Positions 9,360 through 17,567 of a stretch of 64,000 bases of DNA are shown here, one piece after another. A program made the position numbers and the translations under genes. The stretch spans positions 248,001 through 312,000 of the forward strand of contig NZ_VXDB01000001.1 of NCBI RefSeq assembly GCF_008711325.1, in the 5' to 3' direction. Below the pieces are notes generated by a model that had not been told where the DNA came from, made no database searches, and worked only from the letters and a program-made list of their open reading frames with translations. The DNA is from Roseibium sediminis. Lineage in GTDB: Bacteria; Pseudomonadota; Alphaproteobacteria; Rhizobiales; Stappiaceae. Each line of letters opens with the position of its first letter. Positions within the stretch are counted from its first letter, which is position 1.

Positions 9360-10001
9360 GTGAACCGGCCACGCCTATTCCTCGTAACTCCGCCCGCCTT
9401 TGACACGGCAGATATGTCCGCAAGACTGGAGGCTGCATTTCAGGGTGGAGACGTGGCCTGCGTGCTCATCTACATGCCCTCTTCCAGTTCCAAGGATATT
9501 CAAAAGGCTGCGGAAACCCTGGTGCCGGTTATTCAGGCCGCAGGTGCCGCCGCTATCGTCTATGCCGATACACAAGCCGCCGGTCGGTCCGGAGCAGATG
9601 GTGTACACATTGATTCTTCCCTCGACGACGTGAAACTTGCCGTCGAAAGCTTTCAACCTGCCCGCATTGTCGGAGCCGGTGGCACAAAGCTGAAACACGA
9701 GGATATGGAAGTCGCCGAGACCGGGGTGGATTATCTTTTCTTTGGCCGTCTCGACCTTGAAGAACAGGACGAGGCCCACCCGAAAACCATTTCCAAGGCA
9801 GACTGGTGGTCGGAACTCTTTGAGGCTCCGTGTGTCGCGCTGAGCGGCAAGACGATGGCGTCTGTCGAGGCAGCAGCGGCGACCGGCGCGGACTTTGTCG
9901 CCCTCAAGGACGCCGTATGGTCTCACCCGGAAGGTCCGGGCGAAGCCGTAAAGGCTGCGAATGCCATTTTGGAAAACCATCCATTTGAGGACGCCGATTG
10001 A
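9360..10001 (+). CDS. Thiamine-phosphate-synthase-like (ThiE/TenI fold) protein
   Basis: About 213 residues folding as a TIM barrel of the ThiE/TenI family: RLFLVTPP at the first strand, AAAIVYADTQAAGRSGADGVHID in the middle and the phosphate-binding ALSGKTMASVEAAAATGADFVAL region. The canonical ThiE blocks are poorly kept (no clear GxGPIFPTxTK segment, which reads YLFFGRLDLEEQDEAHPK), so a thiamine role is unproven. No ATG is available; GTG at 9360 with AGAGA upstream is the best start, and TTG at 9333 is an alternative. No other thi genes are in the window. Confidence 0.7.
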   Translation: MNRPRLFLVTPPAFDTADMSARLEAAFQGGDVACVLIYMPSSSSKDIQKAAETLVPVIQAAGAAAIVYADTQAAGRSGADGVHIDSSLDDVKLAVESFQPARIVGAGGTKLKHEDMEVAETGVDYLFFGRLDLEEQDEAHPKTISKADWWSELFEAPCVALSGKTMASVEAAAATGADFVALKDAVWSHPEGPGEAVKAANAILENHPFEDAD

Positions 10002-10005
10002 TCAG

Positions 10006-11169
10006 ATGACCGGTCAGCCGATTGCCAGAACTGTTTCCCTTCTAGCGGGTTCACGCCTTGTGAAACTGTGCGTGGCGACGTCCGCCTCGATCATGCTGCT
10101 TGTGCCCGTCGCATTTGCGCAGGAAACAAAAACCCCGGAAGCTCAAACGCAACCGGCGGCGGCAGCCGAAACGCCCGCAGTTGATCCCGCCGCGGAACCG
10201 CAGTCCGAAGCAAATGCCGAAGTGCAGGAACAGCCGCAAAACCCGGGCCTGATCCTGGCTATTGACGCTGGGCCACCGATCGTGCCGGAAGACACAGGCG
10301 TCACGGAAGATATCGCGTATGGTGCCTTTCAGCGCGGCTGGTTCCTGACCGCCCTCGCTATGGCAACGCCTCTGGCAGAGCAAGGCAATCTTCCGGCCCA
10401 AACGCTTCTGGGTGTCTTGCACGAGACCGGCAGCGGCATCGCTCAGAACTATTCCAAGGCGGCAGACTGGTATCAGCTCGCCGCAGCGCAAGGCGACGCG
10501 GAAGCCGCCTTGCGGCTGGGGCAGTTCTATCTGCTTGGCAATGGGGTGGAGGCCGACAAGAAGAAGGCGGCAGACTATTTCGAAATAGCAGCAAAAGCCG
10601 AAAAGCCCTCCGCCCTCTATAATCTTGCGCTCCTCTATCAGGCCGGAGAGGGAAGAGAACGCGATGAGGCGAAGGCCCGCGATCTTCTGCTTCAGGCCGG
10701 GCAGCTCAATGATGCGGAAGCACAATACACGCTGGGACTGTCCTATCTGGAAGGGATTGGCGGTGAGGTGGATGAAGGCCAGGGTGCCTTCTGGCTGGGC
10801 CGGGCCGCCCGCCGTGGTCACACTTCCGCGCAAGTCTATTACGGCATCCTGAGATTTCAGGGCAAAGGACTGGACCCGGATGAGCGCGAAGCCGCCGCAT
10901 GGTTTGAGCGCGCTGCAATTGCCGGCAATCCCGTTGCGATGAACCGGCTGGCGCGCATCCTTGCAAATGGCCGCGGGCGCGATCCGGCCCCTGTTCAGGC
11001 TGCTGCATGGCACTATGTCGCCCGTGCACTCGGCGTTGAAGATCCGCTTCTGGACACCTTCGTCAACGGGTTGGATCCAGACGAGGTGGAAGCTGCCAAG
11101 GCACTCGCCGGACAGCGCACAGCCACCCTGTTTGCTCCCTCATCCGACCAGACGCCTCCGTCTCCTTGA
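10006..11169 (+). CDS. Secreted Sel1-repeat (TPR-like) protein
   Basis: A signal peptide (LCVATSASIMLLVPVAFAQ) is followed by an Ala/Pro/Glu-rich linker and about six Sel1-like repeats between residues 100 and 350, for example PAQTLLGVLHETGSG and AEAALRLGQFYLLGNG. Such repeats form helical scaffolds for protein-protein contacts in the periplasm; no enzymatic motif is visible. The ATG at 10006 lies 4 bp after the ThiE-like stop, indicating coupling; the frame is open upstream to 9961 but that overlaps the previous gene. Confidence 0.85.
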   Translation: MTGQPIARTVSLLAGSRLVKLCVATSASIMLLVPVAFAQETKTPEAQTQPAAAAETPAVDPAAEPQSEANAEVQEQPQNPGLILAIDAGPPIVPEDTGVTEDIAYGAFQRGWFLTALAMATPLAEQGNLPAQTLLGVLHETGSGIAQNYSKAADWYQLAAAQGDAEAALRLGQFYLLGNGVEADKKKAADYFEIAAKAEKPSALYNLALLYQAGEGRERDEAKARDLLLQAGQLNDAEAQYTLGLSYLEGIGGEVDEGQGAFWLGRAARRGHTSAQVYYGILRFQGKGLDPDEREAAAWFERAAIAGNPVAMNRLARILANGRGRDPAPVQAAAWHYVARALGVEDPLLDTFVNGLDPDEVEAAKALAGQRTATLFAPSSDQTPPSP

Positions 11170-11321
11170 GGAAGCTGGAACGCACTCTGTTAGGGACACC
11201 CTTCTTTTTTCCTTGAAACCTGCGCTCAAGTGTGGTGTTGAGGCGCCAATCGGTTGCTACGCTACCCGAACCGGGCCTGCTGCGTAGACCAGTTCACAAC
11301 AATCAGACAATCGGTCGTTTC

Positions 11322-11885
11322 ATGAAGATCAACGGTAACGAAATCAAGCCGGGCAACGTGCTGCAGCACCAAGAGACCCTCTGGGCAGTGGTCAAGGTGG
11401 ATCATGTCAAGCCGGGCAAGGGCGGCGCCTTCGCCCAGGTCGAAATGAAGAACCTCATTGACGGCCGCAAACTGAACGAGCGCTTCCGCTCGGAAGACAA
11501 GGTCGAGCGTGTTCGCCTTGAGCAGAAAGACTTCCAGTATCTCTATACCCAGGAAGACATGCTGATCTTCATGGACACGGAGACCTACGAGCAGCTCGAA
11601 CTGCAGACCGAATTTGTCGGCGACCGCGCAGCCTTTCTTCAGGACGGCATGATGGTCACCGTTGAAATGCACGAAGAGCGCCCGATCGGCATCACCCTTC
11701 CGCAGCATGTTGTCCTGGAAATCACCGAGGCTGATGCCGTCGTGAAGGGCCAGACCCAGTCTTCGTCCTACAAGCCTGCGATCATGGAAAACGGTGTCCG
11801 TGTAATGGTTCCGCCTTTCATTACCGCTGGTGAGAAGATCATTGTCGACACTGGCACTCTGGAATACGTGCGCCGCGCGGACTAA
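11322..11885 (+). CDS. efp: Translation elongation factor P
   Basis: Rescues ribosomes stalled on polyproline by binding between the P and E sites. The 187-residue protein begins [16 protein letters not shown], holds the tip loop KPGKGGAF with the candidate modified lysine at residue 33, and ends with the usual TLEYVRRAD. The ATG at 11322 is fixed by homology; the open frame upstream from 11232 is not coding. It is followed 63 bp later by an IMPase gene, a pairing common in Rhizobiales. No EpmA-like modification gene is in the window. Confidence 0.97.
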   Translation: MKINGNEIKPGNVLQHQETLWAVVKVDHVKPGKGGAFAQVEMKNLIDGRKLNERFRSEDKVERVRLEQKDFQYLYTQEDMLIFMDTETYEQLELQTEFVGDRAAFLQDGMMVTVEMHEERPIGITLPQHVVLEITEADAVVKGQTQSSSYKPAIMENGVRVMVPPFITAGEKIIVDTGTLEYVRRAD

Positions 11886-11948
11886 AAGACCCCAAAACAC
11901 ATTCAGGCGCGGTCCGACAAGGCCGCGCCCAACAAGAACGGCAACGGT

Positions 11949-12746
11949 ATGGCCCGCACAGCAATATTGAACGTCATGGTCCAGGCCGCCACGAAGGCGG
12001 GACGCGGACTGATACGCGATTTTGGTGAAGTCGAGAACCTTCAGGTTTCCCGCAAGGGCCCGGGCGACTTCGTGTCTGCCGCCGACCGCCGGGCAGAAGA
12101 AATTCTGCGCAACGAACTGATCAAGGCACGCCCGACCTACGGTCTCGTGATGGAGGAATCCGGCGAGGTCGAAGGTACGGACGGCAATCACCGCTGGCAT
12201 ATCGATCCGCTGGACGGCACCACCAACTTTCTGCATGGCATCCCGATCTTTGCGACGTCCATTGGTCTGGAGCGCAACGGGCAGATCGTAGCCGCCGTGG
12301 TGTATAATCCCGTCATGGACGAGCTCTACACCGCCGAAAAGGGCCGTGGCGCCTATCTGAATGACCGCCGCCTGCGCGTGGCGGCCCGTGAAAATCCGGC
12401 AGACATGGTGTTTGGCACCGGTCTTCCCTTCATTGGCCGCGGCGATCATGGCCGCGCCCTGAAGGAACTGCGCTACATCATGCCGGAAACCGCAGGTATC
12501 CGCCGGGCCGGTGCTGCCGCACTCGATCTGGCATGGGTTGCCGCCGGCCGTCTGGACGGCTACTGGGAACACAAGCTCAATTCATGGGATATTGCTGCAG
12601 GCCTGCTTCTGGTGAAGGAAGCTGGCGGCTATGTCAGTGACATGGAAGGCAAGGACAAGATGCTCGAAAACGGTGACGTCGTCGCCGGAAACGAGTTTTC
12701 CCATCGTCATATCCTGCGTCTTCTCAAGACCGCAGCGTCTGCCTGA
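11949..12746 (+). CDS. Inositol-monophosphatase-family phosphatase (SuhB-like)
   Basis: Mg-dependent phosphatase of 265 residues. Metal-ligand motifs are all present: EES near residue 68, DPLDGTTNF near residue 87 and the late WDIAAG block. Family members hydrolyse inositol phosphate or related sugar and nucleotide phosphates; the exact substrate is open. It follows efp on the same strand and differs from the hisN-type paralogue at 51247. Confidence 0.9.
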   Translation: MARTAILNVMVQAATKAGRGLIRDFGEVENLQVSRKGPGDFVSAADRRAEEILRNELIKARPTYGLVMEESGEVEGTDGNHRWHIDPLDGTTNFLHGIPIFATSIGLERNGQIVAAVVYNPVMDELYTAEKGRGAYLNDRRLRVAARENPADMVFGTGLPFIGRGDHGRALKELRYIMPETAGIRRAGAAALDLAWVAAGRLDGYWEHKLNSWDIAAGLLLVKEAGGYVSDMEGKDKMLENGDVVAGNEFSHRHILRLLKTAASA

Positions 12747-12769
12747 TAACCATATTTATCCGTTTTTTC

Positions 12770-12807
12770 CGTCACTTGCGCAAAACGCTGCTTACGCGCA
12801 AGTGACG
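12770..12807. repeat. 12-bp perfect inverted repeat upstream of the MotA/MotB-like pair
   Basis: CGTCACTTGCGC (12770-12781) and GCGCAAGTGACG (12796-12807) are exact inverse copies with a 14-bp spacer. No T-run follows, so it is not an ordinary terminator. It could be an operator for the downstream membrane pair or a hairpin at the 3' end of the IMPase mRNA. Confidence 0.65.
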
Positions 12808-12829
12808 TTAGCGGTGGTTAAGCCTGTCG

Positions 12830-12850
12830 CCGTTAACGATTAACGGTTTT
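12830..12850 (+). terminator. Weak terminator-like hairpin after the IMPase gene
   Basis: CCGTTAA-CGA-TTAACGG followed by TTTTC. The stem is short and AT-rich; the three closely spaced TTAA words in the area could instead belong to a regulator site. Confidence 0.4.
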
Positions 12851-12909
12851 CTTCGCCAATCAAATCACGCTATCAATGAGTTACGGTTCATTGGCGATTT
12901 TGGCGACTC

Positions 12910-13899
12910 ATGGCACGAGACTTCGACCCTTACAGCCTGTCCAGTCCTAAGGCTTATCTCTCCTTCATGATCATCTTCCTGGTGATCGTATCCTTTATCG
13001 CCTTCATACTTTACCGGCAGATTTCCGTCGCCTTTGTGAGCAACCCGGGACTGAACGGGCTCATTATCATGGTGGCGCTGTTCGGCATCATCCTCCTGTT
13101 TGGGCGGGTTATCAGGCTCTTCCCTGAAATCTCCTGGGTCAATGGCTTCAGGACCGGCGACCCCGGTCTGGATGATCGCGGTCCTGTTCTGCTTGCCCCG
13201 ATGGCCACCCTGCTTGGCAACAAGGTCGGGGAAATGACCCTGACGCCAGCAACGGCGCGCACGATCCTCGATTCCATCGGGATGCGTCTTGAAGAATCCC
13301 GCGAGATATCTCGCTATCTGACAGGCCTCCTTGTCTTTCTCGGTCTGCTGGGCACCTTCTGGGGCCTCCTGCAAACCGTAAGCGCGGTTGGCGCGACCAT
13401 TCAGTCCCTCGACGTTGGATCCGGAGATGCCAACGTCATTTTCGAAGACCTGAAGGCTGGCCTTGAAGCGCCGCTTTCGGGCATGGGCACGGCCTTTTCA
13501 TCGTCCCTCTTCGGCCTGACAGGCTCCCTGATCCTCGGCTTTCTGGATTTGCAGGCCGGACAGGCTCAGAACCGCTTTTACACGGAACTTGAGGACTGGC
13601 TCTCGACCGTGACGGATATTGAACCGGAAGATGGCCAGTTTGCGCCCAACATGTCCGGCAATGTTGATCAGGTTCAGGCTGCCATCAAGGCGCTCCAGAA
13701 AACCATTGAAGAGGGCAGCAGCAAGAATGCGGCCCAAGCAATGGCCAATCTCGCAGAAGGCATCCAGGGCCTCGTGAAACACGTAAGGTCCGAGCAGCAG
13801 ATGATGCGGGACTGGGCGGAAGGTCAGGGCGAGCAGCAAAAGCGGATCGAGACGCTGCTCACGTCCATCTCTGCAGCGTTTGATCGCGCGAAGGAGTAG
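12910..13899 (+). CDS. MotA/TolQ/ExbB-like proton-channel subunit with coiled-coil tail
   Basis: A 329-residue inner-membrane protein with four likely membrane helices: two near residues 18-65, and two near residues 137-215 that carry the MotA/TolQ/ExbB core (FLGLLGTFWGLLQTV and SGMGTAFSSSLFGLTGSLILG). After the core comes a cytoplasmic, helix-rich tail of about 110 residues. The layout resembles the ZorA stator more than flagellar MotA, which has a large loop between helices 2 and 3. It is followed after 3 bp by its MotB-like partner. Related pairs are widespread in Rhizobiales, usually labelled only as flagellar motor or biopolymer transport proteins. Confidence 0.85.
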   Translation: MARDFDPYSLSSPKAYLSFMIIFLVIVSFIAFILYRQISVAFVSNPGLNGLIIMVALFGIILLFGRVIRLFPEISWVNGFRTGDPGLDDRGPVLLAPMATLLGNKVGEMTLTPATARTILDSIGMRLEESREISRYLTGLLVFLGLLGTFWGLLQTVSAVGATIQSLDVGSGDANVIFEDLKAGLEAPLSGMGTAFSSSLFGLTGSLILGFLDLQAGQAQNRFYTELEDWLSTVTDIEPEDGQFAPNMSGNVDQVQAAIKALQKTIEEGSSKNAAQAMANLAEGIQGLVKHVRSEQQMMRDWAEGQGEQQKRIETLLTSISAAFDRAKE

Positions 13900-13902
13900 A
13901 CG

Positions 13903-14937
13903 ATGGCCGGAGGCATGCGCGCCCGCCGGCGCAATCAGGGAACGGACTATTGGCCGGGCTTCGTCGACGCCATGGCAACCCTGTTGCTGGTCATCATCTT
14001 CCTTCTGTCCATTTTCATGCTGGCGCAGTTTTTCCTGTCGCAGCAATTGTCAGGTCGGGACACGGTTCTGAACCGCCTGAATGCCCAAATCTCCGAACTC
14101 ACCCAGCTTCTTGCTCTGGAACGCGCAAGCGCACGCGAGCTGGAAGATACCATCTCCGGCCTTGAAGCAAGCCTTGGTGATGCAACGAGCGAAAAGGACC
14201 GCCTGCTGGCCCTTCTGGCCAACAGCTCCGGAGAGGCAGATGAAGCTGGAGGACGGGCTGCCCAGCTGGAGACCCTGCTGGATGACGAGAAACAGGTCAG
14301 CCAGCGCGCCCTTGCCCAGATCGAACTTCTAAACCAGCAGATCGGTGCCCTGCGCCGCCAGTTGGCAGCCGCCAATGCAGCTCTTGAAGCCGCGGAGGCA
14401 AAGGAAACCCAGAGTCAGGCGAAGATCGCAAGTCTTGGAAAGAGACTGAATGCGGCTCTGGTCCAGCGCGTTCAGGAGCTTTCCCGCTATCGTTCCGATT
14501 TCTTTGGGCGGTTGCGCGAAATCCTGTCCCAACGCTCGGACATCCGCGTCGTCGGCGACCGTTTCGTGTTCCAGTCAGAAGTCCTGTTCGGCTCCGGCTC
14601 GGAAGACATCAATCCCGAAGGTCAGGTCGAACTGAAGAAACTGGCCGACGCCATCAAGGAGCTTGCAGTCCAGATCCCCGACGAGATCAACTGGGTTCTG
14701 CGTGTGGATGGACATACGGATGCGCGCCCGCTTTCGGGAACAGGGCGTCTTCGCAACAACTGGGAACTGTCCGCAGCCCGCGCAATTTCGGTGGTGCGTT
14801 ACTTGATCGAGCAGGGCGTCGATCCGAAGCGGCTTGTGGCTGCCGGGTTCGGCGAATTCCAGCCGCTGGAAGAGGGTGAAACCCCGGACGCGCTTGCCAA
14901 GAACCGCCGCATAGAACTCAAGCTCACCGAGCGATAG
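13903..14937 (+). CDS. MotB/OmpA-like stator partner with long periplasmic coiled coil
   Basis: A single N-terminal membrane helix is preceded by a polar stretch with Asp22 in GFVDAMATLLLVI, the position of the proton-carrying aspartate of MotB (Asp32) and ZorB. A coiled coil of about 130 residues follows (SELTQLLALERASARELEDT and onward), then an OmpA/MotB peptidoglycan-binding domain with VDGHTDARPL and NNWELSAARAISVVRYL. The ATG is 3 bp after the MotA-like stop. The pair is expected to be an ion-driven, cell-wall-anchored stator, but what it drives is unknown. Confidence 0.88.
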   Translation: MAGGMRARRRNQGTDYWPGFVDAMATLLLVIIFLLSIFMLAQFFLSQQLSGRDTVLNRLNAQISELTQLLALERASARELEDTISGLEASLGDATSEKDRLLALLANSSGEADEAGGRAAQLETLLDDEKQVSQRALAQIELLNQQIGALRRQLAAANAALEAAEAKETQSQAKIASLGKRLNAALVQRVQELSRYRSDFFGRLREILSQRSDIRVVGDRFVFQSEVLFGSGSEDINPEGQVELKKLADAIKELAVQIPDEINWVLRVDGHTDARPLSGTGRLRNNWELSAARAISVVRYLIEQGVDPKRLVAAGFGEFQPLEEGETPDALAKNRRIELKLTER

Positions 14938-14957
14938 GCAAATCCAAGAGACTCCAA

Positions 14958-14994
14958 AAAGAAAAGCCGCCGGTTGATCACGCAACCGACGGCT
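14958..14994 (-). terminator. Terminator of trcR (minus strand), between convergent genes
   Basis: AGCCGCCGGTTG pairs with CAACCGACGGCT (one mismatch) around a 6-nt loop. On the minus strand it is followed by TTTTCTTTTT, so it terminates trcR; it may also stop the plus-strand pair. Confidence 0.8.
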
Positions 14995-15018
14995 CTAAAG
15001 TGCTCTTATTTATGCCGA

Positions 15019-15750
15019 TCAGGCGTCGTCGTCGTCTTCGTCGGCATTGCTGGCATTCTTGAGAGAATTCAGCTTTGCAAACACTGCATCGGCATCGAAT
15101 ACCTCTTCCGGCTGCGGAGCCGGACGGGACGTGTCGAACTTGAATGCAGCTGCCAGCGCTTCCTCGCTCGTGCTTTCCTCAACCGGCATCAGGGTCTCTT
15201 CGAGCTCAACCTGCGACGGGATCGGAGCATTCTTCGCGGCCTTTTCGACTTCGATATCCAGCTCCAGCTGGCTGCAGAGACCGAGGGTGACCGGATCGGA
15301 CGGTGTCAGGTTCGACGAGTTCCAATGGGTCCGATCGCGAATGGCAGCGATTGTCGGCTTGGTCGTGCCAACCAGGCGCATAATCTGAGCGTCTTTCAGT
15401 TCCGGATGATGACGGACCAGCCACAGGATTGCATTCGGACGGTCCTGACGACGGGACACCGGGGTATAGCGCGGCCCTTTGCGCTTCGCCTCCGGCAGCA
15501 CCACCTTCGAGCCCTGAAGCTTCAGCTGGTAATTCGGATCGTTTTGTGCCCGCTCCAGTTCTTCGCGAGCAAGCTGGCCAGTCAGGATAGGGTCAAGACC
15601 CTTGATGCCCTGAGCAGCTTCGCCATCTGCAATGGCCTTCACTTCTAGCGGATGCAGTTTGCAGAAGCCGGCAATCTGATCAAAGCTCAGAGCGGTGTTG
15701 TCGACGAGCCAGACAGCGGTGGCCTTCGGCATAAGCGGCGTGTTCGCCAT
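15019..15750 (-). CDS. trcR: DUF1013 cell-cycle transcriptional regulator TrcR
   Basis: A 243-residue cytosolic protein of the alphaproteobacterial DUF1013 family, annotated as TrcR after the Caulobacter cell-cycle transcription factor. The core from residue 5 to 150 has LVDNTALSFDQIAGFCKLHPLEVKAIADG, compatible with a helix-turn-helix, and RPNAILWLVRHHPELKDAQIMRLVGTTKPTI. The tail is acidic and low complexity, ending DEDDDDA. Start at ATG 15750. Downstream of the quinone oxidoreductase on the same strand with a 145-bp gap, so it probably has its own promoter. Confidence 0.88.
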   Translation of the reverse strand: MANTPLMPKATAVWLVDNTALSFDQIAGFCKLHPLEVKAIADGEAAQGIKGLDPILTGQLAREELERAQNDPNYQLKLQGSKVVLPEAKRKGPRYTPVSRRQDRPNAILWLVRHHPELKDAQIMRLVGTTKPTIAAIRDRTHWNSSNLTPSDPVTLGLCSQLELDIEVEKAAKNAPIPSQVELEETLMPVEESTSEEALAAAFKFDTSRPAPQPEEVFDADAVFAKLNSLKNASNADEDDDDA

Positions 15751-15895
15751 CGGTCATATTCCTTTCGTCGGCTTCCTCGCCGGGCCGGGCGAAAAAGCAA
15801 TCCTGTATTCATACTGGATGGGAGATTGCGAGAATATATGCCTTTCCGGAACCAAAGGCAAATGACCTTCGATGAAAAAGCACGCTCATTTCGTC

Positions 15896-16897
15896 TTATT
15901 CAATCGTGAGCATGATTTTTCCGATATGCTCCGATGTCTCCATCTTCCGATGTGCAGCCGCAGCCTCCAATAACGAGAATGTGGAGTCCATCACTGGTCG
16001 AACCTCACCCCTTTCAATCAACGGCCAGACCTTTTCATAAAGAGCCGTTGCGATCGCCGCCTTGAATGCGTTGTCTCGGGGGCGCAGCGTTGATCCGGTG
16101 TGGGTCAAACGCTTGACCATGAGCAGGGAGAAGTTCGTATCCGGCGCAAGACCGTTCAAAGTGGCAATCTGGCAAATGCGCCCTTCCACGGCAGCGGCCT
16201 TCCAGTTTTTCATGACGTAGTCGCCACCCACCATGTCCAGGATGGCGTGAACGCCCTCACCGCCTGTTTTCTCGCGGATGACCTCGACGAAGTCCTCCTC
16301 ACGATAGTTGATGACATGGTCTGCGCCAAGTTGGCGCACGGCAGCGGCCTTCGCCTTTGATCCAACCGTCGTGAACACCTCGGCTCCGAAGGCCTTTGCA
16401 AGCTGGATCGCAGTTGTCCCAATTCCGGACGTCCCGCCATGAACCAGAAACCGCTCCCCGGCAACAAGGCCCAGCCGGTCAAAGACGTTGCTCCAGACCG
16501 TGAAGAATGTCTCAGGCAGGGCTGCTGCCTCAACAAGGGACAGGCCTTTTGGAACCGGCAGGGCGTGGGCTTCAGGAACAGCGCAGTATTCCGCATATCC
16601 GCCGCCGGGGCACAAGGCAGTTACCGTGTCGCCGACAGAGTGACGCAGAGCGCCCTCGCCAACCGCACAAACCGTTCCGGAAACCTCCAGGCCCGGCAGA
16701 TCGGAGGCGCCCTTGGGCGGTGGATATGCCCCCTTGCGCTGTAACACATCTGGCCGATTCACCCCTGCAGCCGCCACCTTTATGAGGATTTCGCCAGCCG
16801 CAGGAACCGGTACAGGCCGATTTTCCGGTTTCAGGACATCTGGCCCACCGGGCTCTGAGATCGCGATGGCCGTCATCGTGCTGGGCAAGGTCGTCAT
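15896..16897 (-). CDS. NAD(P)H:quinone oxidoreductase, PIG3/zeta-crystallin type
   Basis: A 333-residue zinc-free medium-chain dehydrogenase. GVNRPDVLQRKGAYPPP marks the quinone-oxidoreductase N-domain and HGGTSGIGTTAIQLAKAFGAEVF is the NADPH-binding Rossmann motif. Cytosolic, with one-electron quinone reduction or detoxification in the family. It lacks the zinc ligands of alcohol dehydrogenases. It is divergent from the broken DUF1192 gene, with about 90 bp between the starts. Confidence 0.92.
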   Translation of the reverse strand: MTTLPSTMTAIAISEPGGPDVLKPENRPVPVPAAGEILIKVAAAGVNRPDVLQRKGAYPPPKGASDLPGLEVSGTVCAVGEGALRHSVGDTVTALCPGGGYAEYCAVPEAHALPVPKGLSLVEAAALPETFFTVWSNVFDRLGLVAGERFLVHGGTSGIGTTAIQLAKAFGAEVFTTVGSKAKAAAVRQLGADHVINYREEDFVEVIREKTGGEGVHAILDMVGGDYVMKNWKAAAVEGRICQIATLNGLAPDTNFSLLMVKRLTHTGSTLRPRDNAFKAAIATALYEKVWPLIERGEVRPVMDSTFSLLEAAAAHRKMETSEHIGKIMLTIE

Positions 16898-16986
16898 ATC
16901 AATTCCCTAAACTGGGTTTCAGTCTTAGGGTTAGTGGTACTGAACTGCGGGACCCATGACAATGAGGACAATGGAGCACATAGACG

Positions 16987-17450
16987 ATGGGGCTTTTTGA
17001 CGAGGAAACATCTAATACCAACCTCAAAAGATAAGAACCCATCTGATGGCTCTGGTCCGGTTTGTCCGGCAAGGCGCGCTGCGCAGGACGGCCTGACTGG
17101 CCGTTCAAGCAGCGCAACGCTGTCCGGCGAGCCGGAGCGAGCCACCGAAGGCCGCGTTTGGGCACAGTTCTGCTGCGTTGCAGGTTTTGAACGATAAACC
17201 ATATCGCCCTGCAACCTGCTCCTTGCCGAACAGTGCCCAGACGCGGTCAGATAGGTTCTTATCTTTTGAGGTTGGTATAAAGGCGCGAAACCTGACGTTC
17301 CACACGTTGCTGAGGATCTGAGTCGCCTGTCGGAGGACGATTTAACCAAGCGGATTGAACAGCTCCGCGAGGAAATCGCCCGTACGGAAGCGGAACTGCA
17401 AAAGCGCAGTAAAATTCGCAGTGATGCGGACGCATTATTTAGAAGCTAGA
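16987..17450 (+). pseudogene. DUF1192 gene disrupted by a MITE and a frameshift
   Basis: The ORF begins MGLFDEET at 16987, the usual DUF1192 start, then runs into an inserted element and stops after 15 codons (…SNTNLKR). Beyond the element, from 17279, the reading resumes as KGAKPDVPHVAEDLSRLSED, the expected middle of the same small protein. Excising 17015-17279 restores the frame. A second lesion lies at the run of five A's at 17400-17404: one A fewer would continue to the family-like ending SDADALFRS and the stop at 17448. As it stands the frame stops at 17411. An intact version would be about 65 residues. DUF1192 function is unknown. Confidence 0.8.
17015..17278. mobile_element. MITE-like element, about 264 bp, with 32-bp terminal inverted repeats
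   Basis: The ends are near-perfect inverted repeats: 17015-17046 begins ATACCAACCTCAAAAGATAA and 17247-17278 is its inverse complement, with one mismatch in 32. Abutting the right end, CCGCGTTTGGGCACAGTTC (17152-17170) and GAACAGTGCCCAGACGCGG (17228-17246) form a second inverted repeat with two mismatches. No transposase is encoded. Size, symmetry and insertion into a coding sequence fit a non-autonomous miniature element mobilised in trans. The flanks are TA on the left and AA on the right, so a 2-bp TA target duplication is possible but not clean. Confidence 0.85.
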
Positions 17451-17567
17451 TCGTCAAAATTACAAATACTTATTCAAAGCGCTTTGATATCTACCTTACG
17501 CAGCACCCTGAGTAGGTAAAATTTTATACGTTTACTTCTTATTAATCTTTCCAAATTATAAACATAG

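Noticed and set aside
11262-12572. 436-codon minus-strand ORF over efp and the IMPase gene
   Set aside because: Spans two certain genes and has no recognisable protein.
12910-14937. Complete Zorya anti-phage system
   Set aside because: Only the two stator-like genes are present; no ZorC, ZorD or ZorE candidates on either side.
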